From the NCBI GenBank assembly GCA_040508515.1, contig JBEVMS010000003.1, forward strand, positions 1 to 6,604: DNA of 6,604 nt, written 5' to 3'. The notes below the pieces were generated by a model. The model ran no database searches, was not told the DNA's origin, and worked only from the letters and a program-made list of their open reading frames with translations. Positions 5,964-6,604 of this stretch are shown here, in pieces; the stretch's first letter is position 1, and each line of letters opens with the position of its first letter. The translations under genes and the position numbers were made by a program. The DNA comes from JBEVMS01 sp040508515. Lineage in GTDB: Bacteria; Pseudomonadota; Gammaproteobacteria; Xanthomonadales; Rhodanobacteraceae.

Positions 5964-6051
5964 CTTTGAGACTTAGGTTCACCACGGACAGGGGGGGCGA
6001 TGCGTTGCCCACATGTTCAACCCGCAGAAAGAAAACAACTGCCGTCCATTT
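5964..6051. other. Gap between convergent terminators
   Basis: No gene is seen here; the only short frames are about ten codons long without ribosome sites. A run of seven G is at 5991-5997. Confidence 0.6.
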
Positions 6052-6076
6052 AAAACGGCCGCACTTGGCGGCCGTT
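6052..6076 (-). terminator. Intrinsic terminator after ispH
   Basis: Read on the minus strand, AACGGCCGC and GCGGCCGTT form a 9-bp perfect stem with a 5-base loop (arms 6068-6076 and 6054-6062), followed by a short T-run down to 6052. It lies 23 bases past the ispH stop. The T-run is short, so efficiency may be moderate; the tRNA terminator beyond it is a backstop. Confidence 0.75.
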
Positions 6077-6099
6077 CGATGGTTATCCAACCCAACGCG

Positions 6100-6604
6100 T
6101 TACAGCGAGGAAACGCCTGAGCCGCTGACCAGGCGCAGTTCCTTGGGCAGGGCGAAGGTGATGGTCTCGGGCTCGCCGTCAAGCTCCAGCACGTTGCCGG
6201 CGCCCCAGGATTGCAGTCGGGCGATCACGTCGCGCACCAGTTTGTCCGGCGCCGAGGCGCCAGCGGTCAGGCCGATCCGGGTTACGCCTTGGAGCCAGTC
6301 GCGCTCGATGTATTCGGCGCCGTCGATAAGGTAGGAGCGCACGCCCTGCTTTTCGGCCAACTCACGCAAGCGATTGGAATTAGAGCTATTGATCGAGCCG
6401 ACCACCAACATCAGATCGACCGAATCGGCCAAGCGGCGCACCGCGTCCTGACGATTCTGCGTGGCGTAGCAAATATCGTCCTTGCGCTGCCCTTCGATCT
6501 CGGGGAATTTCTCGCGCAGCGCGGCGATGATCGCCTTGGTGTCGTCCACCGATAGCGTGGTCTGGGTGACGTAGGAGAGCAGATGCGGAAACTTCGGCGC
6601 CAGT
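6100..6604 (-). CDS. ispH: 4-hydroxy-3-methylbut-2-enyl diphosphate reductase, C-terminal part
   Basis: The gene is cut by the right edge; 167 C-terminal residues are visible of about 315 usual. IspH (LytB) is the cytoplasmic iron-sulfur enzyme of the last step of the MEP pathway, turning HMBPP into IPP and DMAPP. Visible hallmarks are YVTQTTLSVDDT (with the substrate-contacting Thr of the TQTT turn), RKDDICYATQNRQ containing the third cluster cysteine (codon 6469-6471), GSINSSNSNRL with the SxN substrate contacts, and LTAGASAPDKLV with the last conserved Ser. The end PKELRLVSGSGVSSL is a normal variable tail. The first two cluster cysteines and the proton-relay Glu and His lie outside the window. 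The frame is open to the window edge, and an internal GTG at 6549 is not the start. The gene converges on tRNA-Thr and ends at its own hairpin. Confidence 0.96.
   Translation of the reverse strand, partial: LAPKFPHLLSYVTQTTLSVDDTKAIIAALREKFPEIEGQRKDDICYATQNRQDAVRRLADSVDLMLVVGSINSSNSNRLRELAEKQGVRSYLIDGAEYIERDWLQGVTRIGLTAGASAPDKLVRDVIARLQSWGAGNVLELDGEPETITFALPKELRLVSGSGVSSL

Overview
The window looks like chromosomal DNA of a high-GC gammaproteobacterium, most probably of the Xanthomonadales (Xanthomonas, Dyella or Rhodanobacter-like). The clues are an ahpC-ahpF pair coding for E. coli/Xanthomonas-type proteins, a minor-pilin operon of the PilV-PilW-PilX-PilY1 type, and an ispH (lytB) gene nearby. 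The genus cannot be fixed from sequence alone.

Layout. Left part (1-3132, minus strand): the tightly packed operon pilV > pilW > pilX > pilY1. The first two junctions are 4-base ATGA stop/start overlaps, and pilY1 starts 13 bases after pilX and runs off the left edge. PilV, PilW and PilX are minor pilins that prime and cap type IV pili. PilY1 is the secreted, von Willebrand A-bearing tip adhesin. Middle (3133-3465): a divergent 333-base regulatory region with no gene, holding candidate promoters in both directions and a candidate OxyR-like site. Centre (3466-5717, plus strand): ahpC and ahpF, the two parts of the NADH-dependent alkyl hydroperoxide reductase. They are separated by 83 bases containing a strong GC-rich hairpin and are followed by a clear intrinsic terminator. 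Right part: a plus-strand tRNA-Thr(CGT) with a near-consensus promoter and its own terminator, then the converging 3' part of ispH (minus strand, cut by the right edge) with its own terminator.

How they fit. Three independent functional units are seen: surface motility/adhesion (pil), peroxide defence (ahp), and housekeeping (tRNA-Thr, isoprenoid synthesis). All canonical catalytic or structural motifs checked are intact. No mobile element, CRISPR array or clearly new multi-gene system is visible. The most interesting points are a REP-like palindrome translated in frame inside an unusually long PilX leader, the shared pil/ahp control region, the ahpC-ahpF hairpin, and the ahpCF-tRNA block standing between ispH and the pilin operon.
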